A DNA stretch of 64,000 nt, taken from positions 182,185 through 246,184 of the forward strand of contig NZ_JAANIH010000002.1 of assembly GCF_014529705.1 (NCBI RefSeq), in the 5' to 3' direction. Source of the stretch: Bradyrhizobium campsiandrae (GTDB lineage: Bacteria; Pseudomonadota; Alphaproteobacteria; Rhizobiales; Xanthobacteraceae). Under the pieces are notes generated by a model. It had not been told where the DNA came from, ran no database searches, and saw nothing but the letters and a program-made list of their open reading frames with translations. The position numbers and the translations under genes were made by a program. Positions within the stretch are counted from its first letter, which is position 1, and the number at the start of each line of letters is the position of its first letter. This document shows, one piece after another, positions 54,293 to 62,968 of this stretch.

Positions 54293-55318
54293 CTAGAACC
54301 CACCATTGGCCTGGTTGGCATCGACCGCGGCGCCCGCCTGCGCGCGACGGGCGCTGTTCACCACTTGCCCCGGACGGTCGTCCCGGTCGGGCTTCGCGGT
54401 TGCAAGTCGCAGCACCGCCGCATAGCCCGGCTGCACCTCCATGCGGCCCGCATGCCGGCTTTCGCTGAGCAGGCGATGCACCTTCGGCAGATTGTAGCAG
54501 GGCACGTAGAACAGCAGATGATGCTCGAGGTGATAGTTGACGTAGTACGGCGCGATGAACAGACGCTCGAGCAAGTTGGCGTGCGTGGTCCGCGTGTTGC
54601 GCAAGGGATCGCTGCTATCGGGCACGACAGCGTGCTCGGCGATGTTGCGGATGCGGGTGATGACCATCATCCAGGTCAACAGCGGCACCAGCCATAGCAA
54701 CGGATAGGCCCACCACACCCCGGCCGCCGCGAGGCCAGCAAACATCGCGGCGTTGACGAGGCATTGCGGGCCGAGCTTGTCCCAGAAATGCGCGGCGCGC
54801 CGGCGCCACGGCCAGTCCTTCGGCCCGAGCGCATTGAGCAACTGCGCCTTGCGTTGCTGGTAGCCGGTCTGCCCGGTGATGTCGCGAATGAACTTGCGGC
54901 GATAGCTCAGCCTGGTGATCGGAAACGGCGCCGACAGGACCAGATCGGGATCGTCCTCCTGCTGGGTGCGCGCGTGATGCTGCAGGTGATAGCGCCGATA
55001 GCTGCGCGTCTCCGCAAACAGCGGATAGGCGCAAAGCCACTGGCTCAAGGCCAGATTGGTCTTCTCGTCCGCGGACAGGCAGCCATGCGCGCCATCATGC
55101 ATCAGGATCGCAAGCCCGAGCTGGCGCGAGCCGATGATGGCGACGGCAAGAATGTAAGTGAGCGGATTGGGCCACCATGCAACGAGCACAATTGATCCAA
55201 GGATGAGCGCCCAGGCGTGGGCGATCATCGCGACGCCCTTCCAGGTCACGCGCTGGCGCACATCGGCGAGTTGATCGTCGGTCAGGAAATCGCGGGCCCG
55301 CATGCGAAGCGCGGTCAT
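54293..55318 (-). CDS. Membrane fatty acid desaturase family protein
   Basis: A 341-residue di-iron membrane enzyme with three His boxes: LMHDGAHGCLS (about 72-82), RRYHLQHHARTQQEDD (about 108-123) and YYVNYHLEHHLLFYVP (about 258-273), and about four helices. These introduce double bonds, or hydroxylate lipids or carotenoids; acyl-lipid desaturase is the best guess given the TetR partner and the neighbouring fab genes. It starts 4 nt after the TetR gene, so the regulator and enzyme form one operon. Confidence 0.85.
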   Translation of the reverse strand: MTALRMRARDFLTDDQLADVRQRVTWKGVAMIAHAWALILGSIVLVAWWPNPLTYILAVAIIGSRQLGLAILMHDGAHGCLSADEKTNLALSQWLCAYPLFAETRSYRRYHLQHHARTQQEDDPDLVLSAPFPITRLSYRRKFIRDITGQTGYQQRKAQLLNALGPKDWPWRRRAAHFWDKLGPQCLVNAAMFAGLAAAGVWWAYPLLWLVPLLTWMMVITRIRNIAEHAVVPDSSDPLRNTRTTHANLLERLFIAPYYVNYHLEHHLLFYVPCYNLPKVHRLLSESRHAGRMEVQPGYAAVLRLATAKPDRDDRPGQVVNSARRAQAGAAVDANQANGGF

Positions 55319-55321
55319 GAC

Positions 55322-56026
55322 CTACTCCTCCTCGTTCTGATGGCTCGATCCATCGCGCTCGTCGACGAGACGCAGACGCGCGGCCTCACCGGTGGATTTC
55401 GCCTGCTCGCCGAGCACACGCAGCATCTCGGCGCACAGCGCCTCCGGCGAACGGCCCATCGCGTAACCTTCGAGAATGACGCCGATGGCGACGGCCCAGA
55501 ACCGCCGCGAGCTTTCGTCAGGGGCGCGCAACGAGCGCCAGCCATGGCGCGCCACCTGGCCCGCATAGGCGCGTGCGCCTTCGGCGTGCAGGCGTTCGAT
55601 GGTGCGCTCGACCAGCGGCGCCAGATCCTGGCGCCGGCGCGTCAGCGTCAGCGCCTCGGCGAAGAACGCGATCGAATCGCTTGCGGTCACGGTCTCGGCG
55701 AGCGCATGGGTGTACTCCCGCGGCGTACGCGCCTTCAGCGCCGCCTGCTCGGTCGCACGCGCCAGGTACAAGAGATCGCGGCAGGCGCATTCGACGAACA
55801 GCGCCTCCTTGGTGCGGAAGTAATAGGTGATCTGGCTCGGAAACGCGTCCGCCGCGGTCGCAATGTCGGTGATCGCGGTGCCCGACAGCCCCCGCTCGCG
55901 AAACAGCGGGCTCGCCGCATCCAGCAACAGGGAGCGCATCTTGCGACCGGCCGAGCGGGTGGCTCGCGCCGCATGCTTCGGATCGCCTGCCACCTCAAAC
56001 GGCTCCTGGACCGACTTTTCTGCCAT
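55322..56026 (-). CDS. TetR-family regulator of the desaturase operon
   Basis: A 234-residue TetR/AcrR repressor. HTH: LLLDAASPLFRERGLSGTAI and TDIATAADAFPSQITYYFRT (about 33-72), then a helical ligand domain (TASDSIAFFAEALTLTRRRQ). It heads an operon with a desaturase, so an acyl-CoA or fatty acid ligand is plausible. A perfect palindrome at 56046-56062, 20 bp upstream of its start, is its probable operator and implies autoregulation. Confidence 0.88.
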   Translation of the reverse strand: MAEKSVQEPFEVAGDPKHAARATRSAGRKMRSLLLDAASPLFRERGLSGTAITDIATAADAFPSQITYYFRTKEALFVECACRDLLYLARATEQAALKARTPREYTHALAETVTASDSIAFFAEALTLTRRRQDLAPLVERTIERLHAEGARAYAGQVARHGWRSLRAPDESSRRFWAVAIGVILEGYAMGRSPEALCAEMLRVLGEQAKSTGEAARLRLVDERDGSSHQNEEE

Positions 56027-56375
56027 CAGACGCCTCTCTCAGTTATTTGTATGACATACAAACAAATAAATCAAGCTGGATGTGGTATGGGAGGACCGGT
56101 TCCCACGGGCGGCGGCGCTGCGGACCCATCCAGGCTGACAAGGCCGGCCGCAAACCTTGCAAAGCCGGCCAAAATCCGTATAAGGCGCGCATCCGCAGAC
56201 CCCGGCCGGGAGCTGAACGGACGGTCTCAGCAAATCCTCAGTGATTTTGGTGTGGCAGGGCCAGTCGGCCCGTCGTCCCGTGTTTCCGCCTTCTGAGCTT
56301 CATCCCAGAGTCCTTTCCGAAGGTCTCTTAAGGGCTTGACGCCGGGCAATGCGCCAACACGAGGAAAGGACTGAT
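56027..56375. promoter_or_regulatory. 349-bp gene-free divergent region: TetR operator and rpsF leader
   Basis: The left end holds the TetR palindrome (56046-56062). The right part must contain the rpsF promoter and 5' leader; TTGAC at 56336-56340 is a possible -35 but lies close to the start. In other bacteria an S6:S18-binding RNA motif controls this operon; I could not confirm it by eye. Confidence 0.45.
56046..56062. promoter_or_regulatory. Perfect TetR-type operator palindrome
   Basis: TTTGTATG and CATACAAA around a central A give a perfect 17-bp inverted repeat in an A/T-rich patch of otherwise GC-rich DNA, 20 bp upstream of the TetR start. A second partial half (CAAATAA) follows on the right. 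Confidence 0.75.
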
Positions 56376-56873
56376 ATGGCTCTCTATGAGCATGTTTTTC
56401 TCGCGCGCCAGGACGCGAGCACGCAGCAGGTCGAAGAGCTGACTGCGCAGATGACCGGCATCGTCGAGGGTCTCGGCGGCAAGGTCACCAAGACCGAGAA
56501 TTGGGGCGTTCGCTCCCTCACCTACCGCATGAACAAGAACCGCAAGGCGCACTTCGTGCTGCTCAACATCGACGCGCCGTCCGCGGCGATCGCCGAGATC
56601 GAGCGCCAGGAGCGCATCAGCGAAGACGTGATTCGCTATCTCAGCGTCCGCGTCGAAGAGCTCGAGGAAGGCCCGTCCGCGATGATGCGCAAGGCCGATC
56701 GTGATCGCGAGCGTGACGACCGCGGCGGCGGTTTCCGTGATCGCGAAGGCGGCGGCTTCCGCGGCGACCGCGAAGGCGGTTTCCGTGGTGGTGATCGCGA
56801 CGGTGGCGGCTTCCGCGGCGATCGCGGCCCGCGCCGTCCGCGCGACGAAGCTGAAACGACGGATGGGGAGTAA
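56376..56873 (+). CDS. rpsF: 30S ribosomal protein S6 with Arg/Gly-rich tail
   Basis: A 165-residue S6: [40 protein letters not shown] and [20 protein letters not shown] form the normal ribosomal domain (1-110). The last 50 or so residues are repeated [16 protein letters not shown] units, an RGG-like tail likely to bind RNA, longer than in E. coli S6. AGGAAAGG precedes the ATG. It leads the rpsR-DUF2232-rplI block. Confidence 0.95.
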   Translation: MALYEHVFLARQDASTQQVEELTAQMTGIVEGLGGKVTKTENWGVRSLTYRMNKNRKAHFVLLNIDAPSAAIAEIERQERISEDVIRYLSVRVEELEEGPSAMMRKADRDRERDDRGGGFRDREGGGFRGDREGGFRGGDRDGGGFRGDRGPRRPRDEAETTDGE

Positions 56874-56878
56874 GAACA

Positions 56879-57118
56879 ATGGCTGAAGCTGGTGCACGTC
56901 GCCCGTTTTTCCGTCGCCGCAAGAGCTGCCCGTTCACGGGAGCCAATGCGCCGAAGATCGACTACAAGGACTCCAAGCTGTTGATGCGTTACGTCTCCGA
57001 GCGCGGCAAGATCGTGCCGAGCCGCATCACCGCGGTGTCCGCGAAGAAGCAGCGTGAGCTCGCCCGCGCCATCAAGCGCGCGCGGTTCCTGGGCCTTCTG
57101 CCCTACGTCATTCGCTAA
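56879..57118 (+). CDS. rpsR: 30S ribosomal protein S18
   Basis: A 79-residue S18 ([60 protein letters not shown]). It binds S6 on the 30S platform. It lies 5 bp after rpsF. Confidence 0.97.
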   Translation: MAEAGARRPFFRRRKSCPFTGANAPKIDYKDSKLLMRYVSERGKIVPSRITAVSAKKQRELARAIKRARFLGLLPYVIR

Positions 57119-57127
57119 GACGAATTC

Positions 57128-57164
57128 GGCCGGCGGCGACATCCCCGCCGGCCGCGACTTTTTC
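57128..57164 (+). terminator. Hairpin after rpsR
   Basis: GGCCGGCGG (57128-57136) pairs with CCGCCGGCC (57145-57153), followed by GCGACTTTTT. It would end or attenuate the rpsF-rpsR transcript before the DUF2232 gene. Confidence 0.75.
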
Positions 57165-57261
57165 GAACTCGACTTTCTGAACTCATAAGGCTTCCGGGTC
57201 GTCCGGTCGCCGATGGTTGGGGCAAGGCGCCTCTAACCGCTCGAAGGGAGCGGGACAGCTG

Positions 57262-58230
57262 ATGATGGTATTTGGACTGATAGCCCTGATCGCCGGCGCT
57301 GCGTCGGCCCTGATGTTCGCCTCGATCGTGTCGGGCGCGCTGATCTCGCTCGTCCTGATTTGCCTCGCCCCCCTGCCCTTGATGCTGGTCGCGATCGCCT
57401 GGGGGCCGCTCTGCGCCGCGCTTGGTGGTCTGGTCGCGACACTCCTCATCGGCGGCGCGCTCGGCCTACCCCTTGGCGTCGGCTACGGTCTCGCGATCGC
57501 AGGACCGGCCTGGTGGCTCGGCCATCTCGCCATGCTCGGACGGCCCCTGGCGGACGGCGCCAGCGACAGCGATGCGGCCCGGCTCCAGGTCGAATGGTAT
57601 CCGACCGGGCGCATCCTGCTCTGGATCGCCGCGCTGGCGACGCTTCTGACCGCGGGATCGCTGTTTTCGCTGGGAAGTGACGCCTCGTCCATCAACGAGG
57701 CGATGCGCCGCGGCTTCGCCAGGGTTCTCTCGCTGATGGGCGAGACGAACGTCACCGAGAATGATCCTCGCGTCAGCCTGATGGTCACGATCACGCCGGT
57801 GCTGCTCGCGGCATCGCAGATGACGACGCTGACGCTGAATCTGTGGCTCGCGGCCAAGGTCGCCGCCGTTTCAGGGCGGCTGCATCGGCCATGGCCGGAT
57901 CTCAGCAGCACGAGCCTGCCGCCGATGACCCTCGTGGCGCTCTGCATCGCGCTGGCCTTCAGCTTCTTCGGCGGAATGATCGGCATTGTCGCCGTGATCG
58001 TCACCACCGTTTTGATGGTGGCCTATGCGCTGGTCGGCCTTGCCGTTCTGCACACGATCACGCGCGGCCTCGCCAATCGCGCGTTCTGGCTCGCCGCCGC
58101 CTACGTCATCGTCTTCATGTTCAGCGTGAGCCTTGTCCTGCTGACCGCCCTTGGGCTCGCGGATGCCGTGTTCGGCTTCCGCGAGCGCTTCCTGCGCAAC
58201 CGGCAACCGCCGCCATTGCCGACCTCTTAA
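57262..58230 (+). CDS. DUF2232 integral membrane protein
   Basis: A 322-residue hydrophobic protein with about eight helices ([20 protein letters not shown] at the start, [20 protein letters not shown] and [20 protein letters not shown] near the end). The DUF2232 position between rpsR and rplI is characteristic of Rhizobiales. Its function is unknown; it resembles small-molecule transport S-components in topology only. ATG 57262 or 57265 after GGGA. Confidence 0.82.
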   Translation: MMVFGLIALIAGAASALMFASIVSGALISLVLICLAPLPLMLVAIAWGPLCAALGGLVATLLIGGALGLPLGVGYGLAIAGPAWWLGHLAMLGRPLADGASDSDAARLQVEWYPTGRILLWIAALATLLTAGSLFSLGSDASSINEAMRRGFARVLSLMGETNVTENDPRVSLMVTITPVLLAASQMTTLTLNLWLAAKVAAVSGRLHRPWPDLSSTSLPPMTLVALCIALAFSFFGGMIGIVAVIVTTVLMVAYALVGLAVLHTITRGLANRAFWLAAAYVIVFMFSVSLVLLTALGLADAVFGFRERFLRNRQPPPLPTS

Positions 58231-58280
58231 GTCCACCCCGAAACCTGAAAACGTCAAGACCACTTCAAAGGAGAACGAAT

Positions 58281-58880
58281 ATGGAAGTCATTTTGCTTGA
58301 ACGCGTGAGCAAGCTCGGCCAGATGGGCGAGGTCGTGAAGGTTCGCGACGGCTACGCCCGCAATTTCCTGCTCAAGCGCGGCAAGGCGCTGCGCGCCACT
58401 GCGGACAACAAGGCCAAGTACGACGGCATGAAGGCCGAGCTCGAAGCCCGCAACCTCGCCTCGAAGGGCGAGGCCGCCAAGGTCGCCGAGAAGATCGAGG
58501 GCAAGAACATCATCGTGATCCGTCAGGCCTCGGAAGCCGGCCAGCTGTTCGGCTCGGTCAACGTGCGTGACATCGTCGTCGCCTTCGAAGCCGACGGCAT
58601 CTCGCTGGCCCGCCCGCAGATCCAGCTCGACGCGCCGATCAAGACCATCGGCAAGCGCTCGATCACCGTCGCCGTCCACCCCGAGGTCGAGGTCGAAATC
58701 ACTGTCACTGTTGCGCGCAGCCAGGACGAAGCCGAGCGCATCAACCGCGGCGAGGACATCTCCACCCGCAACGAGGACCGCGACGCGGCCGCCGAGGCGA
58801 TCGCCGCCGCCGGCGAGTTCTTCGATCCGGAAGCCCAGCACGACGACGTCGCGCCGGCCCCGGCTGCGGAAGAGAAGTAA
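58281..58880 (+). CDS. rplI: 50S ribosomal protein L9
   Basis: A 199-residue L9: [40 protein letters not shown] (N-domain, rRNA binding), and a C-domain with [20 protein letters not shown]. The acidic tail after 160 is longer than in E. coli L9 (149 residues), as in related rhizobia. AAAGGAGAA precedes the ATG. A terminator follows. Confidence 0.96.
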   Translation: MEVILLERVSKLGQMGEVVKVRDGYARNFLLKRGKALRATADNKAKYDGMKAELEARNLASKGEAAKVAEKIEGKNIIVIRQASEAGQLFGSVNVRDIVVAFEADGISLARPQIQLDAPIKTIGKRSITVAVHPEVEVEITVTVARSQDEAERINRGEDISTRNEDRDAAAEAIAAAGEFFDPEAQHDDVAPAPAAEEK

Positions 58881-58907
58881 GCCTCGCCGTTTACGCAAGG
58901 TATCGAA

Positions 58908-58936
58908 GCCCGGCTGCCTCAGGCGGCCGGGCTTTT
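58908..58936 (+). terminator. Terminator of rplI overlapping the end of the thioesterase gene
   Basis: A 12-bp arm at 58908-58919 pairs (11 of 12) with 58921-58932, followed by TTTT. The stop codon of the convergent thioesterase gene (58919-58921) lies in the loop. Confidence 0.75.
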
Positions 58937-59386
58937 CGTCTTTGCACCGACATCCTCGCTGAGCATCGCGATCGAGGCGAGCGCTGTCGCGGTGTGCTTC
59001 TCGACGCCGTCGCTGACGCAGAACACATCGGCCGCGACCACGGCGACCTGACGGCCCGGCTTGATGACCCTGGCACGGCAGATCAATTTTTCGCCGACGG
59101 CGGGCGACAAGAGATTGAGCTTGTATTCCGCGGTCAGTGCCGGCTGGCCGCGCGAGGTCGCCGCCGCGATGGTCGTGGCATTGTCGACCAGGAAAGCAGT
59201 GACGCCGCCGTGGAAGAAGCCGTGCTGCTGCAACAACTCCGGCCGGCGCTCGACGGCTATCGTGCAGGTCCCGCGTGATATCTCTGCGAGCTCGGCACCG
59301 ACCAGATTCATGAAGCCTTGGCGACCGACATTGGCGTGGATGCGCTCCGCAATCGGAATGAAGTCGAGATCGGCCTCGTTGCTCAT
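58919..59386 (-). CDS. PaaI-type hotdog thioesterase
   Basis: A 155-residue hotdog protein: GFMNLVGAELAEISRGTCTI, QQHGFFHGGVTAFLVDNATT (the HGG-x-Asp active-site stretch, about 55-74) and TAEYKLNLLSPAVGEKLICR. It hydrolyses acyl- or aryl-CoA. Its ATG overlaps the TetR stop by 4 bp (59383-59386), so it is the second gene of an autoregulated operon. Confidence 0.85.
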   Translation of the reverse strand: MSNEADLDFIPIAERIHANVGRQGFMNLVGAELAEISRGTCTIAVERRPELLQQHGFFHGGVTAFLVDNATTIAAATSRGQPALTAEYKLNLLSPAVGEKLICRARVIKPGRQVAVVAADVFCVSDGVEKHTATALASIAMLSEDVGAKTKSPAA

Positions 59387-59994
59387 GACGCCACTCCGTC
59401 CCTGTTGTTGGCACGCCCGGCCGGCACCAGCGCACGGATGGCGCAGGCAATCAGCGTATCGGCCTCGCTGCGCGGATCGGTGCGGTCGCGCCCCGAGAGA
59501 AAGGCGCGGCAGAAGATCTGTGCCGGCCCGATCAGCTGGCTGACGAACATCACCGGTGCCATCGGCAGGAGATCACCGCGTGCGACGAGCGGTGCACGCC
59601 AGCGCTCGAGACCTTCGGCGAGCCGCGCATTCTGCGCGCGCTGGGCATCTCTGATGTCATCGCCCCATTCGTTGCGCGAGATCTCGAACAGGTAGCGCGC
59701 CTCGCGCCGGCTCAGCACGACCCAGTCGAGATGGGCGCGGATCAGGCGATCGATGCCCAGCTGCACATCGGGGACGGGATCGAGCGCGGCGAGCATCGCG
59801 GCGTGATAATGCCGCAGCACCTCCAGGAACAGTGCACCGGCAAGCTCCTTCTTGGAGCCGAACACGTGAAAGAAGCTGCCATTGGAGGCACGGGCCTTGG
59901 CGCGGATCGCTGCGACGGTCGCGCCCTCGAAGCCCGACCGGTCGAACACCGCGAGCCCCGCCGCCAACAAATCGTCGCGCACACCGGATGACAT
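59383..59994 (-). CDS. TetR-family regulator of the thioesterase operon
   Basis: A 203-residue TetR protein: LLAAGLAVFDRSGFEGATVA and AIRAKARASNGSFFHVFGSK form the DNA-binding HTH (about 9-48), with FLEVLRHYHAAMLAALDPVP opening the ligand domain. Translationally coupled to a CoA thioesterase, so a CoA thioester or free acid is a plausible ligand. A 28-bp palindrome at 60005-60032, 11 bp upstream, is its likely operator. Confidence 0.87.
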   Translation of the reverse strand: MSSGVRDDLLAAGLAVFDRSGFEGATVAAIRAKARASNGSFFHVFGSKKELAGALFLEVLRHYHAAMLAALDPVPDVQLGIDRLIRAHLDWVVLSRREARYLFEISRNEWGDDIRDAQRAQNARLAEGLERWRAPLVARGDLLPMAPVMFVSQLIGPAQIFCRAFLSGRDRTDPRSEADTLIACAIRALVPAGRANNRDGVAS

Positions 59995-60004
59995 CGGCGC
60001 CTCC

Positions 60005-60032
60005 TAGAGTAACACTCTAGAGTATTACTCTA
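60005..60032. promoter_or_regulatory. 28-bp near-perfect palindrome, candidate TetR operator
   Basis: Outer arms TAGAGTAA (60005-60012) and TTACTCTA (60025-60032) and the inner ACTCTAGAGT give 26 of 28 symmetric positions. It starts 11 bp before the TetR ATG, where binding would block transcription. Confidence 0.75.
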
Positions 60033-60098
60033 TTGGAGGTCAATACGATGCGAAGGCCGCGCCGGGCGCGACCTTCGCTGATCACCCGGATGTTTTGC

Positions 60099-61091
60099 TT
60101 ATCGCGAGATCGGCGGAGCCGGCGGACCGGAGGACTCGGCGGGCGCTGGCGAGGCAGCTGCGGCAGGCGCAGACGGCGCCGGCTTGGCTGCCGGTTCCGC
60201 ACTGGGCGCGGGCTCGGCCGGTTTGGACGCGGCAGCTTCCGCCGGCTTGGAGGCAGCCGGCTCGGCCGGCTTGGCGACAGGCGCCGGCGTGACTTGCGGC
60301 ACCGGATCCGGGCGCAATGCCGGCGCGTCGCTGCCGCTCGGCTCGACCTTGGCGCTCTCTGGCTTGGTCTCGACCGGCTTCTCCGCGGGCTTGGCACTGT
60401 CGGGCTTGGCGCTTTCGGGCTTGGCTTCGTCGCGACCGGACTCGACCTTGGCGCTCTCGTTCTTCGGCTCGGTCTTGGAATCGACCTTGGGTTCAACCTT
60501 CGGCGCGGCCGCGTCGTCCGTCGCCGGCTTGCCACGCTTGCTCAGCCGCTTGCCCTTGCGGCCCTCGGGCGGTTGCTCGGTGGCGACCTCCGGCTTGGCG
60601 CCGTCCTTGACGCCCTCCTCGCTCGGCCGCGCCGCGCGCTTCTGACGGCCTTCAGGTGCAGGGGGAGCGCCCTCGCCCTCGGGCCGGGCTGCCTCCTGCG
60701 GGCGCTGACGGCGCCCCTGATGCTCGGGCTGCCCTGAGCTCGTGCTGGCATCCTTCTCCTTGGCGCCGTCCTTCCTGTCCTTGCCGTCCTTCCCGTCCTT
60801 GGCCTGGTAGCGGGTGTCGCTGGCACCATTGGAGACGAGATAGGAGGCGAGCACGCCGGCCATGTCGGGGCTGGTGGTGTAGTGCTGACGCAGAAAGCCC
60901 GGCAGCGCGCTCGGCGAAACCGTCTTCAACAGACCCCGTGGGCTCTTGTGGCAGGCATTGCAGGTCTGCGCGAAGAGCTGGGACGGGGCCTTGCCGGCCT
61001 CGAGGTTCGTCGCCTGCGCCAGGACGGCATCGGAGGCACCGAAGCCGATCAGAAACAGCACCGTGGCGAGGCTGAGCGCTCGGCTCGACAT
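60099..61091 (-). CDS. Exported cytochrome-c-like protein with long Pro/Ala/Lys tail
   Basis: A 330-residue protein: signal peptide (SSRALSLATVLFLIGFGASD, cleavage near VLAQ), then one heme-c motif CNACH in LFAQTCNACHKSPRGLLKTV and a helical cytochrome-like part to about residue 95 (PDMAGVLASYLVSNGASDTR). The remaining 230 residues are low-complexity, rich in Lys, Pro, Ala and Glu (KPAEPAASKPAEAAASKPAE near the end). No distal Met ligand is obvious. ATG 61091 has GGAG 9 nt upstream. It may be a periplasm-spanning electron carrier; the tail composition is unlike its neighbours. Confidence 0.7.
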   Translation of the reverse strand: MSSRALSLATVLFLIGFGASDAVLAQATNLEAGKAPSQLFAQTCNACHKSPRGLLKTVSPSALPGFLRQHYTTSPDMAGVLASYLVSNGASDTRYQAKDGKDGKDRKDGAKEKDASTSSGQPEHQGRRQRPQEAARPEGEGAPPAPEGRQKRAARPSEEGVKDGAKPEVATEQPPEGRKGKRLSKRGKPATDDAAAPKVEPKVDSKTEPKNESAKVESGRDEAKPESAKPDSAKPAEKPVETKPESAKVEPSGSDAPALRPDPVPQVTPAPVAKPAEPAASKPAEAAASKPAEPAPSAEPAAKPAPSAPAAAASPAPAESSGPPAPPISR

Positions 61092-61284
61092 TCCCATCAT
61101 CTCCATTGAATTCCGACAGATACGGCCGGCATCCCGCGCGGCGGCGGTCACCTTTTAGCCGATTGCGCTGCGAATGGAAGCGCACTCAGCAAGCATGTGA
61201 ACACGCGATTTTCGAATATCGGCTTTGAACACAACGCAATAGCGGGACGGGAATAGGCTGCCTAGATTTACATGCGAACGCATG

Positions 61285-61310
61285 GGAACCATTTCCACAT
61301 TCCAAGCGTC
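61285..61310 (+). promoter_or_regulatory. Near-consensus EcfG-type promoter upstream of cfa
   Basis: GGAAC at 61285-61289, 17 nt, then CGTC at 61307-61310 (consensus CGTT, one mismatch), 56 bp before the cfa ATG. Confidence 0.5.
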
Positions 61311-61365
61311 GGTGTGACGGCCGGGTAGTCGCATCTTTTCGGGCTCGCTCGAGAGGTTGGTGTCT

Positions 61366-62616
61366 ATGGACCGCTTGTTGCGTAGGTTCTTGTCTCAATT
61401 CATCCGCCGCGGGTCGATGACGGTGACCACGGCTGGCGGAATGACATTCAGCGTCGGAGATGGCTCCGGCGAGCCGGTCGAGGTCCGCTTCGTTACGGCC
61501 GACGCACAGAGGAAAGTCCTCATCAACCCCGAGCTCGGGCTTGGCGAGGCTTATATGAACGGCGAGTTTGTGGTCGCGCGCGGCAACATCGCTGATGCCC
61601 TCGCGATCTTGCTCGATCAACCCGACCTGTTGCCGCACTGGGCAAAACCCTGGTGGCACCTGCGCTATCTCGTGCGGCACCTGCGGCAGTTCAACCCGCG
61701 GGCCCGCTCGCGCAGCAACGTCGCGCATCACTACGATCTCGATGCACGGCTCTATTCGCTCTTCCTCGACGCCGACAAGCAATATAGCTGCGCCTATTTC
61801 GAGACGCCGGACACCACGCTCGACGACGCCCAGCTCGCCAAGAAGCGGCATATAACCGCAAAGCTGCTGGTCAGTCGTGGCCAGCGCGTGCTCGACATCG
61901 GCTCGGGCTGGGGCGGCCTTGGCCTCTATCTCGCGGAGGTCGCGGGCGCCGACCTTACCGGCGTGACGTTGTCGACGGAGCAGTTGCAGATCGCCAATGC
62001 ACGCGCCGCCGAGAAGGGCCTGACGCGACAGGCCCGTTTCCTGCTCCAGGATTACCGCGACGTCGAAGGCCCGTTCGACCGGATCGTCTCGGTCGGGATG
62101 TTCGAACATGTCGGCGCCAGGTTCTACGACACCTATTTCCAGCGCTGCGCCGAGCTCTTGAGCGACGATGGCGTCATGCTGCTGCACTCGATCGGCCGTT
62201 CGCAGGTCCCTGACTCCACCAATCCGTGGATCGCGAAGTACATTTTCCCTGGCGGCTACATCCCTTCGCTGTCGGAGGTGCTGCCCGCGATCGAGCGGGC
62301 CGGGCTGCTGGTCTGCGACATCGAGATCCTGCGCCTGCATTATGCCGAGACATTGAAAGCGTGGCGGGAACGTTTCATGGCGAGGCGCGAGGAAGCGGTG
62401 CAGCTCTATGACGAGCGCTTCGCGCTGATGTGGGAGTTCTACCTTGCCGCCTGCGAGATGACGTTCCGTAAGCAAGGCATGATGAACTTCCAGATCCAGC
62501 TCACCAAACGCCAGGGCGTGGTGCCGATGACCCGCGACTATATCGCGCACGAGGAAGCCCGGCTCCGCGCCCTGGAGGGTGGCGCTCGGCCGAAGCTGAA
62601 GCTCGCCGGCGAATAG
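61366..62616 (+). CDS. cfa: Cyclopropane-fatty-acyl-phospholipid synthase
   Basis: A 416-residue SAM-dependent enzyme that methylenates unsaturated acyl chains in the membrane. Motifs: INPELGLGEAYMNGEFVVAR, SNVAHHYDLDARLYSLFLDA, KQYSCAYFE (Cys), VLDIGSGWGGLGLYLAEVAG (SAM loop) and VSVGMFEHVGARFYDTYFQR. ATG 61366 (MDRLLRRFLSQF) has GAGAGG upstream. It is monocistronic. Stationary-phase or stress control of cfa is common and fits the upstream EcfG-like promoter. Confidence 0.93.
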   Translation: MDRLLRRFLSQFIRRGSMTVTTAGGMTFSVGDGSGEPVEVRFVTADAQRKVLINPELGLGEAYMNGEFVVARGNIADALAILLDQPDLLPHWAKPWWHLRYLVRHLRQFNPRARSRSNVAHHYDLDARLYSLFLDADKQYSCAYFETPDTTLDDAQLAKKRHITAKLLVSRGQRVLDIGSGWGGLGLYLAEVAGADLTGVTLSTEQLQIANARAAEKGLTRQARFLLQDYRDVEGPFDRIVSVGMFEHVGARFYDTYFQRCAELLSDDGVMLLHSIGRSQVPDSTNPWIAKYIFPGGYIPSLSEVLPAIERAGLLVCDIEILRLHYAETLKAWRERFMARREEAVQLYDERFALMWEFYLAACEMTFRKQGMMNFQIQLTKRQGVVPMTRDYIAHEEARLRALEGGARPKLKLAGE

Positions 62617-62621
62617 AGGCC

Positions 62622-62828
62622 CTAGTGGCGCAGAGTCGAGATTTGCGTTGTGCGGTAAGACGCCGTTAACGCCAATTGCGCCCGCAGTTCCATAATGACC
62701 TCGGGTGCGACCGGCTGACGCCGGCTTTCGGGCCGTTCGGCGTGCTGCATGGCCGCGATCAGCCCGGACAGCCAAAGTCGGCTGGCCGCCTCGCTTCGCC
62801 AAATCTGGTGCTGCCGTTCTGGCCGCAT
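62622..62828 (-). CDS. Possible small protein of unknown function
   Basis: A 68-residue basic protein (MRPERQHQIWRSEAASRLWL, then VIMELRAQLALTASYRTTQI) with GAGG about 7 nt before its ATG. It is convergent to cfa with 5 bp between stops. No family was recognised; coding is plausible but not certain. Confidence 0.42.
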   Translation of the reverse strand: MRPERQHQIWRSEAASRLWLSGLIAAMQHAERPESRRQPVAPEVIMELRAQLALTASYRTTQISTLRH

Positions 62829-62968
62829 CGCTCGCCTCGTTCCCTGTTGCCGGGTGCGAGAGACAATCCCCGGCCCGCCCGCCTGTTCCCAGTCCTACTC
62901 CCGAAAGAATCCGGGGAGATGTGATCTGGTTCACATTCCTCTCGACGGCCCTGCCTTAGACCGTCGAC

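Noticed and set aside
60100..60480. Repeated GGCTTGG-type units suggesting a DNA repeat array
   Set aside because: They are coding for Lys-Pro-Ala-Glu repeats in the tail of the cytochrome-like protein, not an independent element.
61186..62934. A 582-codon open frame antisense to cfa
   Set aside because: Same cause: it covers the sense cfa gene with all SAM-dependent methylase motifs, and its own translation has no recognisable domain or ribosome site.
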